DNA of 64,000 nt from assembly GCA_016191815.1 (NCBI GenBank), contig JACPVI010000087.1:1-64000 (forward strand), given 5' to 3'. The notes under the pieces were generated by a model that ran no database searches, was not told the origin of the DNA, and saw nothing but the letters and a program-made list of their open reading frames with translations. Positions 1 through 8,710 of this stretch are shown in pieces (the first letter of the stretch is position 1; each line of letters opens with the position of its first letter). The stretch is from Myxococcales bacterium (GTDB lineage: Bacteria > Myxococcota > Myxococcia > Myxococcales > Myxococcaceae). The translations under genes were made by a program, and so were the position numbers.

Positions 1-297
1 CTGCTCAAGGAAGTGGTGGCCCGCTGTGCTCCGGCCGCCGCGGGCGAGGTGGACGACGTGGGAGAATTCCTGCGTTCGCTGGCCCAGCTCAAAACCCCGG
101 AGCGGCAGGTGGCGCTGCGGCTTTTGCACGTGGCGACCATCGTCGACGGCCGGCTCACCGCCAAGGAGCGGCAGTTGCTCGGGGAGGCCCTTCGCGCTGC
201 CGGGCAGGTGGTGGACCTCGCGCCCGCGGAGCGGCTCCGCCGCGCTTTCGTGCACGGCGATGCGGTGGACGTCGAGTTGCTGAGGCGGATCGGCTGA
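1..297 (+). CDS. TerB-like domain protein, 3' part
   Basis: The reading frame is open from the first base of the window, so the true start lies outside it; the visible part is 98 codons ending in TGA. The central piece (residues about 38-66, with ATIVDGRLTAKERQLL) has the alpha-helical pattern of TerB-like domains: a hydrophobic helix, then DGxL and an E-R pair. TerB-like domains occur in tellurite-resistance and membrane-associated stress proteins, but the domain alone does not set a function. No other domain is visible because the N-terminus is missing. Confidence 0.5.
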   Translation: MLKEVVARCAPAAAGEVDDVGEFLRSLAQLKTPERQVALRLLHVATIVDGRLTAKERQLLGEALRAAGQVVDLAPAERLRRAFVHGDAVDVELLRRIG

Positions 298-322
298 GCC
301 CCGCCGTTCGCCATGCGCAGGT

Positions 323-490
323 TCAGCTCGAGGGCTCCCTCTTGGACCTTCTGGCCGCCCCGAGGTATTTCTGGCAGAAGGCCTTTAACTGCTCGATCAT
401 CTGCAGTCGCTGTTCCGGCGTCAGCTTGAGCCAGGCGCGCCGCTGCTCATCCCTGTGCCGCTCCCACGCTGCCCTGTCCGGCTCAGCCAT
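323..490 (-). CDS. Small protein paired with a nucleotidyltransferase
   Basis: A 55-codon ORF begins with ATG at 490, overlaps the end of the nucleotidyltransferase-like gene upstream (its TGA is at 485-483), and stops with TGA at 325-323. The product is charged and probably helical (MAEPDRAAWERHRDEQ... then LTPEQRLQMIEQLKAF). Short proteins with a W-x-x-L-T-P-E-x-R-L core commonly sit next to AbiEii-like nucleotidyltransferase genes, so I read it as the second gene of that pair. Its function is unknown. The overlap suggests translational coupling. Confidence 0.55.
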   Translation of the reverse strand: MAEPDRAAWERHRDEQRRAWLKLTPEQRLQMIEQLKAFCQKYLGAARRSKREPSS

Positions 491-872
491 CGGTTTTCTC
501 CAACCTGGCGATGGCCTCCAGCTCTGCGATGTCTTCGAGGTCCTTGGCGCGCCCGACTTTCCTCTTCATCTCGATGAGATCGTCAATGCTCGCCACCCGG
601 ACGAGGGCTCCGGCGATGTTGATGGTTCGGGCCCGGGCCTCCATTTCCTCGAACGGCAGCGGCTCGCGCACGAAGATATCCACCTCGGTGGCAGGCATCT
701 GGGAGCTCCAGAGGGTGAACACCGCCAGCCCCTTCTCGGCCACCCATTGCTCGCGCTTGGCCTGGTCCGCGAATTCCTGATAGAGCACGACGGCTACTCC
801 GCCGACCACGAGGTAACGCACCTTCGCCTGGCTGAGGCCGTGAAGGATTCGCTCCAGGTCGCCTTCCGGCAT
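483..872 (-). CDS. AbiEii/MNT-like nucleotidyltransferase, internally deleted
   Basis: The 129-residue product starts like this nucleotidyltransferase family (LERILHGLSQAKVRYLVVGG, then VAVVLY) and ends like it (FADQAKREQWVAEKGLAVF, TEVDIFVREPLPFEE, DLIEMKRKVGRAKDLEDI). The part that should lie between, carrying the G-H-x-R-x-T-x-D-x-D nucleotide/metal-binding strand, is absent: residue Y31 is followed directly by QEFADQ. I infer an in-frame loss of about 50 residues, which should leave the enzyme catalytically dead. ATG 872 has no clear ribosome-binding site. A small partner gene overlaps its end. It is a relic, or possibly a binding-only protein. Confidence 0.7.
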   Translation of the reverse strand: MPEGDLERILHGLSQAKVRYLVVGGVAVVLYQEFADQAKREQWVAEKGLAVFTLWSSQMPATEVDIFVREPLPFEEMEARARTINIAGALVRVASIDDLIEMKRKVGRAKDLEDIAELEAIARLEKTDG

Positions 873-1007
873 CCAGGCAAAGCTACCTCATCGCACCAGC
901 ACCTCGCCGGGAAGTTAGGCGAAGTCGCTCCGGCTCGCTCAGGCGCAATTCCCCCGCTGCCTCGGGCTTAGGGTAGGCTGGCTGGGCACCGCCTCGGGAG
1001 GGTCCGC

Positions 1008-2414
1008 ATGCCCACGCCCCGCGTCCGAAGCCAGCCCACCTCCCGGACGACTCGCTCCGGCAGCGCGCCCGCGAAAGCGGCCGGGACTCGGTCCGAGCAG
1101 CCGAACAATACTGGCTGGACGCCCAGGGCGCGGACGACCAGAACCGCTGAAACCGCCGCTCGCACCGCTCCGCCAGCCCAGGCCGCTCCGGCCCAGACGC
1201 CGGCCGCGAGGAGACAGATGGAGGCCAACGTCTCCTCCGTGCTCGAGCTCAACCGGCTCGGGCCCGGGAACATCCCCGAGCACCTGCTGCCCACCCAGCA
1301 CCCGGTGGTGCGCGCCAACCGCGCCGAGCTTCTGGTGGACGGCGGTCAGGTCTTCCCCAAGCTGCTCGCCGACCTGCGGGGGGCGAAGGACTCCATCCAC
1401 ATCAGCCACTTCGCCATCGGCGACGACACCCTCGGAAGGGAAGTGGAGCGGATCCTCGTCTCCAAGGCCCGCGCCGGAGTGGAAGTTCGGGTGATGGTGG
1501 ACCCCGCCGGCTCGGGGATGCTCCTCGGCGTGGGCAAGACCGCACAGATGCTCAAGCGGTGGGAGCGCGCCGGCGTGCAGGTGATCAAGAACTTCCACGT
1601 CGACCCGTTCCGCAGCGCCGAGCCCTTGAACCACGTGGAGCACCGCAAGTTCTACGTGGTGGACGGGAAGGTGGCCTACACCGGCGGGATGGGGATGCAG
1701 GAGAAGTACCGCAGCGAGTGGCACGACGTGATGATCCGCGTGGAGGGCGAGGGCGCGCGGCAGATGCAGGTCGACTTCCTCAAGTCGTGGATGCACCTCG
1801 GCGGGCGCATCGACCAGAAGGGCGGCGGGCCAGTGGCGCTCGAGGAGCGCTTCTTCCCCGACGGCGGCGCACCGGGCGGCACCGAGCTGCAGGCGCTCTC
1901 CCAGGTGCCCGGCGAATCGCCGCAGATCCGTGAGGCCTACCTCCGGGAAATCCGCGCCGCCAAGAAGAGCTTCTACCTCGAGAACCCCTACTTCACCGAC
2001 GCGCGCGTGATCGGCGCCCTGGAGCAGGCGGCCCGCCGCGGGGTGGACGTGCGCGTGGTGCTCCCGGGAAAGACCGACTTCCCCGTCACCCTCTGGGCCT
2101 CCCGCGGCGAGTACGAGCGGCTGCTCGCGGCGGGGGTGAAGATCTACGAATACCCGGGCATGACCCACGCCAAGGTGGCGGTGCGCGACGGAGCGTGGGC
2201 CACGGTCGGCTCGGCGAACCTGGACAGCCTCTCGCTCAACCACCTCTACGAGTTCAACTACCAGTCCAGCTCCAGGGACCTGGTGGGGAGCGTGGGCGCG
2301 ATGCTGGAGGCCGACCTTGCCCGCTCGAAGCAGATCCAGCCGGGCGACGTCGGCCCCTGGTCCAAGGCGGTGGGCAAGCTCCTCAACGCGCCCTTCATCA
2401 GCTACTTCCTGTAG
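1008..2414 (+). CDS. Phospholipase D / cardiolipin synthase-like protein
   Basis: The 468-residue protein carries two HKD (HxKxxxxD) motifs, HRKFYVVD at residues 212-219 and HAKVAVRD at 387-394. These form the paired active site of the phospholipase D superfamily. The second is followed by GSANLD and the first by a GG-rich turn, as in cardiolipin synthases. The enzyme would use a phosphohistidine intermediate to transfer or hydrolyse phosphatidyl groups. The first 70 residues are Ala/Pro/Thr-rich low complexity, and I see no signal peptide or membrane helices, unlike classical ClsA. ATG 1008 follows GGGAGGG at a good distance. An FHA-GGDEF gene follows after 12 bases, probably in one operon. 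Confidence 0.85.
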   Translation: MPTPRVRSQPTSRTTRSGSAPAKAAGTRSEQPNNTGWTPRARTTRTAETAARTAPPAQAAPAQTPAARRQMEANVSSVLELNRLGPGNIPEHLLPTQHPVVRANRAELLVDGGQVFPKLLADLRGAKDSIHISHFAIGDDTLGREVERILVSKARAGVEVRVMVDPAGSGMLLGVGKTAQMLKRWERAGVQVIKNFHVDPFRSAEPLNHVEHRKFYVVDGKVAYTGGMGMQEKYRSEWHDVMIRVEGEGARQMQVDFLKSWMHLGGRIDQKGGGPVALEERFFPDGGAPGGTELQALSQVPGESPQIREAYLREIRAAKKSFYLENPYFTDARVIGALEQAARRGVDVRVVLPGKTDFPVTLWASRGEYERLLAAGVKIYEYPGMTHAKVAVRDGAWATVGSANLDSLSLNHLYEFNYQSSSRDLVGSVGAMLEADLARSKQIQPGDVGPWSKAVGKLLNAPFISYFL

Positions 2415-2426
2415 GCTCCGGCGGGA

Positions 2427-3317
2427 ATGGGCGACCCTTCGAGCAACACGGTGGTGATGAAGCCTTTGGCGCCCTCCGCCAAGCAGGAGGAGCAGCAGGC
2501 CATCCTGCTCCACATCCACCCGCCCGGGCCGGACCTGGGCCGGCGCTACCCGCTGCTCCAGGCGGAGTACGTGATCGGCCGCACCCCGGAGCTGGACATC
2601 TACATCGACTCCGACTCCGTCTCCCGCCGCCACGCCCGGGTGTACGTCACCCACGACGGCTGGCACGTGGAGGACCTGGACTCCACCAACGGAAGTTTCG
2701 TCAACGACGTCAAGGTGAAGAACGAGCTGTTGCGCCCCGGCGACTACCTGCGGCTGGGCGATGTCATCTACAAGTTCCTCTTCGGCTCGGACGTCGAGGC
2801 GGCCTACCACGAGGAAATCTACCGGATGACCATCCTGGACGGCCTCACCGGCGTCCACAACAAGCGCTACTTCCTCGAGTTCCTGGATCGGGAGCTGGCG
2901 CGGGCGATGAGGTACGGCACCGCGCTCTCCCTGGTGCTCTTCGACATCGACTACTTCAAGCGAGTCAACGACACCCACGGGCACCTCGCGGGCGATGCGG
3001 TGCTCAAGGAGCTGTGCCGCAGGCTCAAGCCGCGCATCCGGCGGGAGGACCTCTTGGCGCGCTACGGCGGGGAGGAGTTCGCCTGCGTGCTCTCCAACAC
3101 CGACAAGCGCGGGGCGCTCAACTTCGCCGAGTCGGTCCGGAGGATGATGGAGCAGCAACCCTTCGCCCACGAGGAGTTGTCGATGAAGGTGACGGTGAGC
3201 CTGGGGGTGGCCTGCCGGCTCGGCGAGGACAAGGCCGAGGCGACCGAGTTCATCCGGCAGGCGGACGAGTGCCTCTACCAGGCCAAGCGTTCCGGCCGGA
3301 ACCGAGTGGTGGGGTAG
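2427..3317 (+). CDS. FHA domain diguanylate cyclase (GGDEF)
   Basis: The 296-residue soluble protein has an N-terminal FHA domain (about residues 45-115, with IGR, SVSRRHA and DSTNGSFVN) and a C-terminal GGDEF domain (about 135-294). The active-site loop is GGEEF at 214-218, so the cyclase should be able to make cyclic-di-GMP. An RxxD motif (RRED) five residues upstream is a product-inhibition I-site. FHA domains bind phosphothreonine, so the cyclase is probably tuned by a Ser/Thr kinase; several are encoded in this window. A PilZ gene follows on the same strand, placing a possible maker and reader of the messenger side by side. Confidence 0.92.
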   Translation: MGDPSSNTVVMKPLAPSAKQEEQQAILLHIHPPGPDLGRRYPLLQAEYVIGRTPELDIYIDSDSVSRRHARVYVTHDGWHVEDLDSTNGSFVNDVKVKNELLRPGDYLRLGDVIYKFLFGSDVEAAYHEEIYRMTILDGLTGVHNKRYFLEFLDRELARAMRYGTALSLVLFDIDYFKRVNDTHGHLAGDAVLKELCRRLKPRIRREDLLARYGGEEFACVLSNTDKRGALNFAESVRRMMEQQPFAHEELSMKVTVSLGVACRLGEDKAEATEFIRQADECLYQAKRSGRNRVVG

Positions 3318-3354
3318 CAGCGCCGTCCCATCGCGGACGGCCAGGGAGGGAGCA

Positions 3355-3921
3355 ATGCCGAAGCGAGGGGAGTTGGAGCCGGCGCGAAAGCCGAAGGCGC
3401 CCCCGCCTCCGCCGTTCGAGTACGACAGCTACGGTGGCCCGGAGCATCGACGCTTCCCTCGGGCCAAGCTCGCGGTGCGCTTTCACCTGTCGATCGGCGA
3501 GGGCCCCGAGCAGCGGTTCTCGGCGGGGCTGGTCTCCGCCAATGTCTCGGTGAGCGGCGCCTTCCTCGAGAGCACCTTCTTCCTGCCACCGGAGACCGAG
3601 CTTCGGACCAGCTTCCAGGTCGACGGCGCCAACCTGGTGGAGGCCCGCGCCGTCATCGTGCGCGAAGAGCGCCCCGACCGCCGCGGCGAGGGCCGCTCGG
3701 GGTTCGCGATTCGCTTCCTGGAGTTCTTCGGGCAGACCGAAGTCACTCTGGCCAAGCTCTTCCTCGGCACCCAGCTCTTGGAATTCGCGCAGGGCTACCT
3801 CCAGTCCAAGCGCGCCCGCGCCTTCGGCAACGAGCTGGAGCGCTTCGTGGACGCCCTGGCCGCCTGGGAGCTGATGCGGGCCACCGCCCCCGGGAACGTC
3901 TGGGGCCTTAGGACCGAGTGA
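3355..3921 (+). CDS. PilZ domain protein
   Basis: The 188-residue protein has the two cyclic-di-GMP binding motifs of PilZ domains: RRFPR (RxxxR, residues 32-36) and NVSVSGAF (N-x-S-x-x-G, about 61-68), about 25 residues further on. A conserved strand GFAIRFLEF closes the barrel. After it comes a roughly 60-residue helical extension (EFAQGYLQSKRARAF... ALAAWELM). It lies 37 bases behind the FHA-GGDEF cyclase gene, so it is a natural receptor for that enzyme's product. The downstream gene is convergent. The target of this receptor cannot be told from the sequence. Confidence 0.88.
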   Translation: MPKRGELEPARKPKAPPPPPFEYDSYGGPEHRRFPRAKLAVRFHLSIGEGPEQRFSAGLVSANVSVSGAFLESTFFLPPETELRTSFQVDGANLVEARAVIVREERPDRRGEGRSGFAIRFLEFFGQTEVTLAKLFLGTQLLEFAQGYLQSKRARAFGNELERFVDALAAWELMRATAPGNVWGLRTE

Positions 3922-3933
3922 GCTTTCCGCCGG

Positions 3934-4938
3934 TCAGCCGAACGCGGCGCGGTAGTCGACCTCCCGCTCGGCGTCGGGTGAGGGCTCGCCGGCTGCCTGG
4001 GCAAAGAAGCGCCTGGCCGCCGCCTCCACCTCGGCGGCGCGCTCGAGGCGGTTGGCCTCGCTCCTAAAGGAAGCCGCACCGCGGAGCCCGTGCGAGTACC
4101 AGCCGAGGTGCTTTCTGAAGGACCTCACCGCCAGACGCTCCACCGCTCCGTGCTCGAGGTGGCGGCGGAAATGCTCGAGCACCAGCTCGCAGCGCTCCTT
4201 GGGAGTGGGCGGCGCGCCGCCCAACAGCTCGCGGAAGATCCACGGGTTTCCCAGCGCGGCGCGGCCGATCATCACCGCGTCGCAGCCGGTGGCCTCGAGC
4301 ATTCGCCGCGCGTCGAGCGGACTCCTCACGTCGCCGTTGCCGATCACCGGCATTCTCAAGCGACGCTTGAGCTCGGTAATCACCGACCAGTCCGCCGAGC
4401 CCGAGTAGCCCTGGGCCCTGGTCCTCGGGTGCACCGCCAGGGCGGCGAGGCCCGCCTCCTCCAGCGCGAGCGCCACCTCGAGGTAGCTCTTCTGGGCGCT
4501 GTCCCAGCCGGAGCGGATCTTCGCCGTCACCGGGAGCCCAGTGGCCGAGCGCACCTCGGTCACGATGCGGGCGGCCCGCAAAGGGTCGCACAAGAGGGCC
4601 GAGCCGGCGCCGCTCTTGGTCACCTTCCTCACCGGGCACCCCATGTTGATGTCGATTACTTGCGCGCCGTGCTGCTTCGCCACCGCCGCTGCCCTGGCCA
4701 TCGCCTCCGGCTCGCCGCCGAAGAGCTGCAGCGAGTAGGGCCGCTCCACTTCGGGGTCGTAGCGGAGGTAGCGGAGCGTCCTCGGGCTCGACCGCATGAG
4801 CCCCTGCGCGCTGATCAGCTCGGTGGGGCACAGCCCGGCGCCCATCCGGAAGGCGAGGACGCGGAAGGGCATCTGGCTCACTCCCGCCATCGGCGCGAGG
4901 AGGAAGGGGCTTTGGAGAGCGTGGGGACCGATTCGCAC
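3934..4938 (-). CDS. dusB: tRNA-dihydrouridine synthase
   Basis: The 334-residue protein matches Dus flavoenzymes over its full length. It has the N-terminal APMAGV motif and the NMGCP motif with the proton-donating Cys at about residue 101, then VTKSGAGSALL, KIRSGWD, VHPRTRAQGYSG and IGNGDV of the FMN-binding barrel. These enzymes reduce uridine to dihydrouridine in the tRNA D-loop using FMN and NADPH. The C-terminal helical part (RSFRKHLGWYSHGLRGA) is the tRNA-binding domain. It stands alone, divergent from the M50 protease gene and without the fis neighbour seen in enterobacteria. The dusB name is by similarity of the N-terminal region. Confidence 0.93.
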   Translation of the reverse strand: MRIGPHALQSPFLLAPMAGVSQMPFRVLAFRMGAGLCPTELISAQGLMRSSPRTLRYLRYDPEVERPYSLQLFGGEPEAMARAAAVAKQHGAQVIDINMGCPVRKVTKSGAGSALLCDPLRAARIVTEVRSATGLPVTAKIRSGWDSAQKSYLEVALALEEAGLAALAVHPRTRAQGYSGSADWSVITELKRRLRMPVIGNGDVRSPLDARRMLEATGCDAVMIGRAALGNPWIFRELLGGAPPTPKERCELVLEHFRRHLEHGAVERLAVRSFRKHLGWYSHGLRGAASFRSEANRLERAAEVEAAARRFFAQAAGEPSPDAEREVDYRAAFG

Positions 4939-4998
4939 TCCCTTCCTTTAGCGCAGCCGGCCTGCGCGAGAACAGCGGTCGCGTTAAGGTGCGGCCCG

Positions 4999-6408
4999 AT
5001 GCTCCGCTTCCGGATCGGCCGCATCCCGGTGGAGGTCCACGCCAGCCACCTCTTGCTCTCTGGGCTGCTCGCCTACCTGGCGACCGATGGGGTGAAGGGA
5101 AACGCCTGGCCGGGGAGCGCGCTCGCGGATCCGGCGGCTGCCGGCTACCACACTGCCTTCGCCGCCTGCGTGGCGATCTGGATGGGAATCATCTCCCTCT
5201 CGGTGCTGATCCACGAGCTGGGGCACGCCCTGGTGGCGGCGGCCTTCGGGTACCGCCCTCAAATCCACCTGGTCGGGCTCGGCGGGCTCACCCAGCCCAA
5301 CGCGGAGGGGCCAATCCCTTGGCACAAGGACGTGCTGCTGACCCTGGCCGGGCCAGGTTTCGGCCTCCTTCTCGCAACGGCGGCGCTGGGGTTGCGCCTG
5401 GGCGCGACCGGGCGCTCCGAGGTGGCGTTCTTCGTGGCCGACGGGCTTTTCAAGGCCAATCTGGTCTGGGCGGTGGTCAACCTGCTGCCGGTGACTCCGC
5501 TCGATGGCGGCCGCATCGCGAGCGCGGTGTTGATCCGGCTCTTCGGGAAGATCGGCTTTCTTTTGAGCCAACTGATCGCGCTGGGAATCGGCGGGCTGGT
5601 GGTGGCCCTGGGGCTGTGGACCGGGCAGCTCTTCCTCACGCTGCTCTTCGCGATGTTCCTGGTGCGGGCGGTGACCGGGATCGGCGCCTACCTGAGGGGG
5701 CAGGCGCCCGGCCAGGCCCCGAGCCCGGCCGAGCTGGCCTTCTCGCGGGCAGCGGCGCTCTACGCCGAGGGGAAGCACGAGGAGGCGGAGCATGCCGCGG
5801 CCCCGGCGCTCGAGTCGGAGGTGGGGGCCCTGCGGGGAAGGGCCCACCATTTCATGGGCTGGGTCCGTCTCAAGCAGGGGCGGGGCCGGGACGCGCTGGA
5901 TCATTTCGCCCAGGCGCAGGGGCAGCGGGTGGAGAGCCATGCGCTCGCGGCGGCCTTCTCGCTGATCGGCGACGAGGCCCGGGCGCTGCCCTTGTGGGAG
6001 CTGGCCTTTCGCGAGACGAAGGACTCCACGGTGCTCCACGAGTGGGCGGGGAGCCTCATCCGGGCGGGGCGGGCGGAGGAGGCCAAGCAGCTCTCGGGAG
6101 TCCACGCGCCCTCCGCTTACCGCTGCGCGGAGCGGGTGCTGTTCCTCCGCGGCGAGTTCGCCGCGGCCGCCCGCGCGGGCGAGGCCTCGCTGGAGCTGGA
6201 GCCCAACGCCGAGGTGGCCTACGACGCGGCCTGTGCCCACGCGCGGGCGGGGGATGAGGGCTCGGCGCTCAGGCTCCTGGAGCGCGCCACTCAGCTCGGC
6301 TTCACCAGCGCGGAGCACGCCGAGGCCGACCCGGACCTCGAGGGGCTCCGCGGCACCACGAGCTTTCACGCCTGGCTGGGCCGGCTCCGGCGGGCGTCGC
6401 GGGCCTGA
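4999..6408 (+). CDS. M50 site-2-type membrane protease with TPR tail
   Basis: The 469-residue protein starts at ATG 4999; the open frame further upstream overlaps the divergent dus gene and is not coding. Several membrane segments surround HELGH (residues 72-76), the zinc-binding motif of M50 intramembrane proteases. The second signature, NLLPVTPLDGGRI at about 160-172, supplies the third metal ligand. The family cleaves transmembrane or membrane-near substrates such as anti-sigma factors. From about residue 235 to the end the protein is helical and Ala-rich with TPR-like repeats (for example YAEGKHEEAEHAA, YDAACAHARAGDEGSALRLL), an unusual soluble addition likely to bind partners. The substrate is unknown. 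Confidence 0.88.
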   Translation: MLRFRIGRIPVEVHASHLLLSGLLAYLATDGVKGNAWPGSALADPAAAGYHTAFAACVAIWMGIISLSVLIHELGHALVAAAFGYRPQIHLVGLGGLTQPNAEGPIPWHKDVLLTLAGPGFGLLLATAALGLRLGATGRSEVAFFVADGLFKANLVWAVVNLLPVTPLDGGRIASAVLIRLFGKIGFLLSQLIALGIGGLVVALGLWTGQLFLTLLFAMFLVRAVTGIGAYLRGQAPGQAPSPAELAFSRAAALYAEGKHEEAEHAAAPALESEVGALRGRAHHFMGWVRLKQGRGRDALDHFAQAQGQRVESHALAAAFSLIGDEARALPLWELAFRETKDSTVLHEWAGSLIRAGRAEEAKQLSGVHAPSAYRCAERVLFLRGEFAAAARAGEASLELEPNAEVAYDAACAHARAGDEGSALRLLERATQLGFTSAEHAEADPDLEGLRGTTSFHAWLGRLRRASRA

Positions 6409-6486
6409 TGGCGAAGGAGCGGCGCGAGGCGGAGGCGAGTCTGCGTAGCGGGTGACAAGGCCTGAGGGGTCTGCTCTCATCCGGCC

Positions 6487-7323
6487 ATGGTCGCCTCCGC
6501 GTGCTGGGTGCTGGCGCTCCTCACGGCGGGGCCACCTCCGGCGAGGGCCAAGGTGGTGGTGCTCCAACCGCGGTCCTTCGACGCCTCGACCGACAAGCGG
6601 GGCGAGGAGCTGGCCGAGCTGGTGCTGACCGAGCTTGCCGCCACCGGCCGGGTCGAGGCGCTGGGGGCGAGCGACATCTCGGCGATTCTCGGGGCGGAGC
6701 GGCAGCGCGCGCTTCTCGGCTGCGACGAGTCGAGCAGCAGCTGTCTGGCGGAGATCGGCGGTGCCCTGGGGGCGCCCTATCTGGTGATGGGCTCGGTGGG
6801 GCGTGCAGGCGCGCGGCTGCGGGTCGATCTCAAGCTGTTGCAAGTCGACGGCGCCAAGGTGCTCGCCCGGCAGGGACGAGTGCTCGACTCCGAGGGCGAC
6901 TGGTACGCGGCGGTGGCGAGGATGACCAGGGCCCTCGCCGCGGCGTTGCCCGAGGCGGGCGCGCGGTCAGCCGCTCCGGAAGGGCCACTGGCCGCGCCAT
7001 CGGCCGTCCCGCCAATGGTGCTGGGAGGAGCAGGGGCCGCCGCGGCGATCGCCGGAGGGCTGGCGGTGGCGCTCTCCCGCGGTGAGGCGCAGGCGGCCCT
7101 CGACAGCCGGTTCTCCCCGGGGGTCACCGTCCAGCAAGTGTCTTCGCGCTACGACGCCGCGGCGCGCTCCCATGGCGTCGGCGTCGGGCTCCTCATCGGC
7201 GGCGCCGCCGGACTTGGGGCAGGCGCGCTTTGGTACCTGCTCACGCCCCATCGGCCATCCGCGTCCGCGGTGGTGTCCCCGTCGCCGGGTGGCGTGGCTG
7301 TTTCATTCCTGGGGGACTTCTAG
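6487..7323 (+). CDS. Secreted/membrane protein with CsgG/FlgO-like fold
   Basis: The 278-residue protein has an N-terminal signal sequence (hydrophobic 2-15, then PPPARA), then a domain (about 23-160) with the pattern of CsgG/FlgO-like envelope proteins: KVVVLQPRSFDAST, a central GxxxRVEALGASDI and a conserved APYLVMGSVGRAGARL strand. Two further hydrophobic stretches at about 177-195 and 232-248 (GVGVGLLIGGAAGLGAGALW) would span a membrane. This layout is common in Myxococcota proteins of unknown function. The next gene starts directly after its stop, so the two are probably co-translated. Confidence 0.55.
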   Translation: MVASACWVLALLTAGPPPARAKVVVLQPRSFDASTDKRGEELAELVLTELAATGRVEALGASDISAILGAERQRALLGCDESSSSCLAEIGGALGAPYLVMGSVGRAGARLRVDLKLLQVDGAKVLARQGRVLDSEGDWYAAVARMTRALAAALPEAGARSAAPEGPLAAPSAVPPMVLGGAGAAAAIAGGLAVALSRGEAQAALDSRFSPGVTVQQVSSRYDAAARSHGVGVGLLIGGAAGLGAGALWYLLTPHRPSASAVVSPSPGGVAVSFLGDF

Positions 7324-8685
7324 GTGAGGCGGACGTTGGGGTTGGCCGCCCTGGTGGCGTGCGGCTGCCTGCCGGCAAAGGACCTGAGCGGGGCGCGCTG
7401 CCAACCAGAAACCGGATGCGGGGCCGGCTACGCCTGCGAGTCCGACGGGGCAGGCGGCTTCTGGTGCCAGGTGGAAGGGGGCGCACCTGACGCGTCGGCT
7501 CAGGATGCCGGCTGGGACGGTGGCCGCCCTGATGCCGGCGAGCCCGACGGTGGAGCAGCGGACGCCGGAGACGGAGGCCCCGGGACCGACGGGGGTGGCG
7601 CGGGGGACGGAGGATCCGGGCTGGACGCGGGCGCCGCGGCGGCGTTGGTCGGTGAGCGCCTGGTCGCCGCCGACTTCGATGGAGATGGGCGCCTGGACCT
7701 GATCTTCACGGATGGCTTCGCGGGCGCGGTGTCCAGGTGGAGGGGGACGGACGGGGGCTTCGCCCCGCTCGGCGCAGTCGACGCCGGAAGCAGCGGCATC
7801 CGCCAGTTGGTGGCGGCCGACTTCGTGGGCTCGCCGCTGGCAGACCTGCTGCCGATTCCCTCCGCGGCCCCTTCCAGCCCTCAGGTGCTCGAGAACGTGG
7901 GCGCCCTCGCGTTCGTCGGCAGGCCCTTCCCGGTGGACCTGGCCGGCAGGGCGCTCCGGGGCGCGGCGAGCCTCGACTACGATGGGGATGGACTTCGGGA
8001 CCTCGCGGTGGCGAGCGAGTCGGCCATCTACGGCTACCTGGACCTGCACCGGGGGGCGGGCGACGGTGGCTATCTTGGGCCGGTGAGGCTGATGTGGACC
8101 AGCCTCGCCGACGGCGGCCAGATGTTCCATTCGGTGGTTTCGACCGCCGGGGACGGCGGCACGCTGGTGGCGGCGGTGACCAACATCGGCTTCCGCTACT
8201 TTTTGGTCGCGGCCGACGGGGGCGTCACCGGGGCGTCCTGGTCGGGCTCCTTCCGCGGAGCGCGGGCGGTCGACTTCGACATGAATGGAAGCACCGATTT
8301 CGTCGCAATCGACGAATCGGGCGCGCTGGAAGCTTTCCGAAACAATGGGACGGGCTTCGAGATGGACTCCCTGCTTCGAGGCACGGGGAGCACCACGGCG
8401 CCGGTCCTGGCCGGACCCGTGGCCGACTTCTGCCTGGGCGGTTTCCAGGTCACCTCCAATGCCGCCGGGGTGAGCCTGGTGGCGGTTTCCGATTCGGGCG
8501 TCTCCATCTACCCGGCGAACGGGCCCACTTTTTACGGGTACGGCTTCCAGGATCCAATCCGCCTGCTCGACGGCGGGTCGGCGGCTGTGCAGTTCGACGT
8601 CACCGGCGACGGCACGCCCGATCTGGTGGTCATCTCGGCCGGGGACCCGCCGCCCGCCGTGGCAGTACTGTCCGGCAAGAAATAG
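7324..8685 (+). CDS. VCBS/FG-GAP repeat lipoprotein
   Basis: The 453-residue product starts at GTG 7324, immediately after the stop of the preceding gene. A short lipoprotein signal (LGLAALVACGC) precedes a Cys-rich segment and then an Asp/Gly/Ala linker of DAG/DGG type (about 58-110) typical of myxobacterial lipoproteins. The rest is a beta-propeller of FG-GAP/VCBS type with calcium-loop motifs DFDGDGRLDL, DYDGDGLRDL, DMNGSTDF and DVTGDGTPDL. Such proteins sit on the outer membrane surface and often bind ligands or cells. The ligand is unknown. The gene ends 25 bases from the convergent repeat-lipoprotein gene. Confidence 0.8.
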   Translation: MRRTLGLAALVACGCLPAKDLSGARCQPETGCGAGYACESDGAGGFWCQVEGGAPDASAQDAGWDGGRPDAGEPDGGAADAGDGGPGTDGGGAGDGGSGLDAGAAAALVGERLVAADFDGDGRLDLIFTDGFAGAVSRWRGTDGGFAPLGAVDAGSSGIRQLVAADFVGSPLADLLPIPSAAPSSPQVLENVGALAFVGRPFPVDLAGRALRGAASLDYDGDGLRDLAVASESAIYGYLDLHRGAGDGGYLGPVRLMWTSLADGGQMFHSVVSTAGDGGTLVAAVTNIGFRYFLVAADGGVTGASWSGSFRGARAVDFDMNGSTDFVAIDESGALEAFRNNGTGFEMDSLLRGTGSTTAPVLAGPVADFCLGGFQVTSNAAGVSLVAVSDSGVSIYPANGPTFYGYGFQDPIRLLDGGSAAVQFDVTGDGTPDLVVISAGDPPPAVAVLSGKK

Positions 8686-8710
8686 GACGCGCCGGCCCCC
8701 GCCCTGAAGC

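Noticed and set aside
939-3170. 743-residue minus-strand ORF
   Set aside because: It runs opposite the phospholipase D-like and FHA-GGDEF genes, which have clear catalytic motifs, and has no recognisable domain.
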